The notes beneath the pieces are model-generated. The model worked only from the letters and a program-made list of their open reading frames with translations. It was not told the DNA's origin and did not search any database. Position numbers and translations under genes: made by a program. A stretch of 5,667 bases of DNA from Planctomycetota bacterium (lineage in GTDB: Bacteria; Planctomycetota; Phycisphaerae; UBA1845), in contig JADFIX010000324.1 in NCBI GenBank assembly GCA_022566435.1, positions 1 to 5,667 on the forward strand, in the 5' to 3' direction. Positions 4,743 through 5,667 of this stretch are shown one piece after another. How positions within the stretch are numbered: the first letter of the stretch is position 1; the number at the start of each line of letters is the position of its first letter.

Positions 4743-5667
4743 CAATCGGCTATTTCGATCGGAACGCGTAAGGCCACGTCACCGCTGTGGCGTTCCTTGA
4801 ATTCGAGATAGCCCACCGGAAGGAGTCCGTCCGGCGTCGCGAGCGGGGCGGTATCGAGCTGAAAATTCAAACGAAGCGGTACGCCCGGCACGAAGTCGAT
4901 CGCTGAGGATTCTCCGTGTTGAACCGACACGGAAACGGGTTCGGCCAATAGCTGATCGAACCGCACGGTAATCGGTGTCTCCCTTTTGTCATCGGCCACC
5001 GCGAATCCGCCTTGGATGATGAGCTTGACCGAGGCGTCGTCTCCACTTCGCGGTACGCGAATCGTGGCACGATGTCTTCGGTTGCTGAACGCCGACGAGT
5101 AAATTTCCTCATCGTCCGCTTCGATGCGAACGCCGATGTCGGTCGTTGTGGCATAGGCTTCCGGCGTCATCTCCAAATCAACGCGGACGCGATCGAAGTG
5201 TTTGTCGAGCGTCAGCGTGTGGGTAATTGTATCTTCTAACCCGGTGAAATCCTCTTGTTCGAGCTTGCGGAAGCCTTCCAGTTTCCCGGAGCCCTGTGCC
5301 GCCAGCGGTCGATCAAAGAGGTTCGTGACCACCAGATGCCCCTCCGGCGGCGAATCGGACCATTTGCGGATCGTCGTCGGGTCGGCGTGAAGGCCGATGA
5401 AGCGAACGTGGAGATCGAACGGCCACGACCTGTCCGGGCGGTCGGCTACGATCGGAACCTCCCACACGCCGGGTATGAGGTCGTCGGTGACCGTCCAGAC
5501 GACCTCGCGCCGCCCGCCGGCGGTGTCGAGTTTGTTGGAGCGAATTCGATGACGAGAACCGTTCGAATCATAAATGCGTTCGAAACTCGCCTTGGATTCC
5601 TTGCCCGCGGGTGCGCTAAGGGTCAACCGCATGGCGGAAGTGCCCGCTGGGATCGCAAGGACGAAAC
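4742..5667 (-). CDS. C-terminal part of a large beta-rich secreted protein, possibly a TPP-II-like/subtilisin-family peptidase
   Basis: The frame is open from the right edge of the window to TGA (4744-4742), giving 307 residues. An internal ATG (5632-5630) is not the true start: 11 codons before it (FVLAIPAGTSA) are plainly part of the same domain and no Shine-Dalgarno precedes it. The visible part has no membrane segment and few cysteines, and looks like consecutive beta-sandwich domains. FVLAIPAGTSAMRLTLSAP at the start and IPGVWEVPIVADRP about 50 residues later resemble the post-catalytic region of tripeptidyl-peptidase II and related S8 peptidases, where a VP-G-T strand is followed by a G-WEV strand. 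A second module (about 5261-5000) contains THTLTLDKHFDRVRVDLEM. The end, LPVGYLEFKERHSGDVALRV, matches the style of the TPP-II sandwich close. The catalytic Asp/His/Ser domain would be off the window, so function is unproven. Generic Ig-like domains of another exported protein are the alternative. Confidence 0.55.
   Translation of the reverse strand, partial: FVLAIPAGTSAMRLTLSAPAGKESKASFERIYDSNGSRHRIRSNKLDTAGGRREVVWTVTDDLIPGVWEVPIVADRPDRSWPFDLHVRFIGLHADPTTIRKWSDSPPEGHLVVTNLFDRPLAAQGSGKLEGFRKLEQEDFTGLEDTITHTLTLDKHFDRVRVDLEMTPEAYATTTDIGVRIEADDEEIYSSAFSNRRHRATIRVPRSGDDASVKLIIQGGFAVADDKRETPITVRFDQLLAEPVSVSVQHGESSAIDFVPGVPLRLNFQLDTAPLATPDGLLPVGYLEFKERHSGDVALRVPIEIAD

Noticed and set aside
1..5667. 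Mobile element, CRISPR array, toxin-antitoxin pair or defence system
   Set aside because: No transposase, integrase, spaced repeats, small paired genes or nuclease motifs were seen. The genes present read as metabolism, glycan modification and exported proteins.

Overview
The window looks like a piece of a Planctomycetota chromosome, probably of the Phycisphaerae type. The best clue is a decayed minus-strand dockerin-like tail (about 2746-2976). Its wording, GAYEF followed by two acidic DxNxDG / DxDGD repeats around a TGPNAGPYxxGCAPFDFDGD stretch, is typical of secreted proteins of that group. A possible tripeptidyl-peptidase-II-like C-terminus and a TlpA-like protein with a helical-repeat N-terminus fit the same picture. 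The lineage is an inference from protein style only.

Layout, left to right. (1) 1-143, minus: the first 47 codons of nadA (quinolinate synthase), running off the left edge, with a good sigma70-type promoter at 195-223. (2) 144-447: the nadA leader and promoter, then about 220 bases with no intact gene. The last 60 bases still read as glycosyltransferase in the frame of the next gene, behind a TAA at 385-387. (3) 448-1863, plus: a CgeB-like glycosyltransferase domain fused to an FkbM-type methyltransferase, apparently lacking the glycosyltransferase N-terminal domain. (4) 1931-2656, plus: a second, stand-alone FkbM methyltransferase. (5) 2657-3561: about 900 bases without an intact gene. It holds the dockerin/beta-helix relic, a 7-bp tandem duplication, a strong 31-nt hairpin, a small palindromic site and a candidate promoter. 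(6) 3562-4689, plus: an exported protein with a helical N-terminus and a C-terminal TlpA/thioredoxin fold whose CxxC is gone. (7) 4690-4741: a short convergent gap with two back-to-back perfect hairpins. (8) 4742-5667, minus: the C-terminal part of a large beta-rich, probably secreted protein, tentatively a TPP-II/subtilisin-family peptidase, running off the right edge.

The glycosyltransferase-methyltransferase fusion and the stand-alone methyltransferase lie 67 bases apart in the same direction. They plausibly belong to one surface-polysaccharide or glycan-decoration locus (sugar transfer plus O-methylation). The other genes show no clear functional link to them. Two gene remnants (the truncated glycosyltransferase front end and the dockerin tail) make this a region of gene erosion rather than an obvious new defence or mobile system. 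No tRNA, rRNA, CRISPR array, transposase or integrase was seen.
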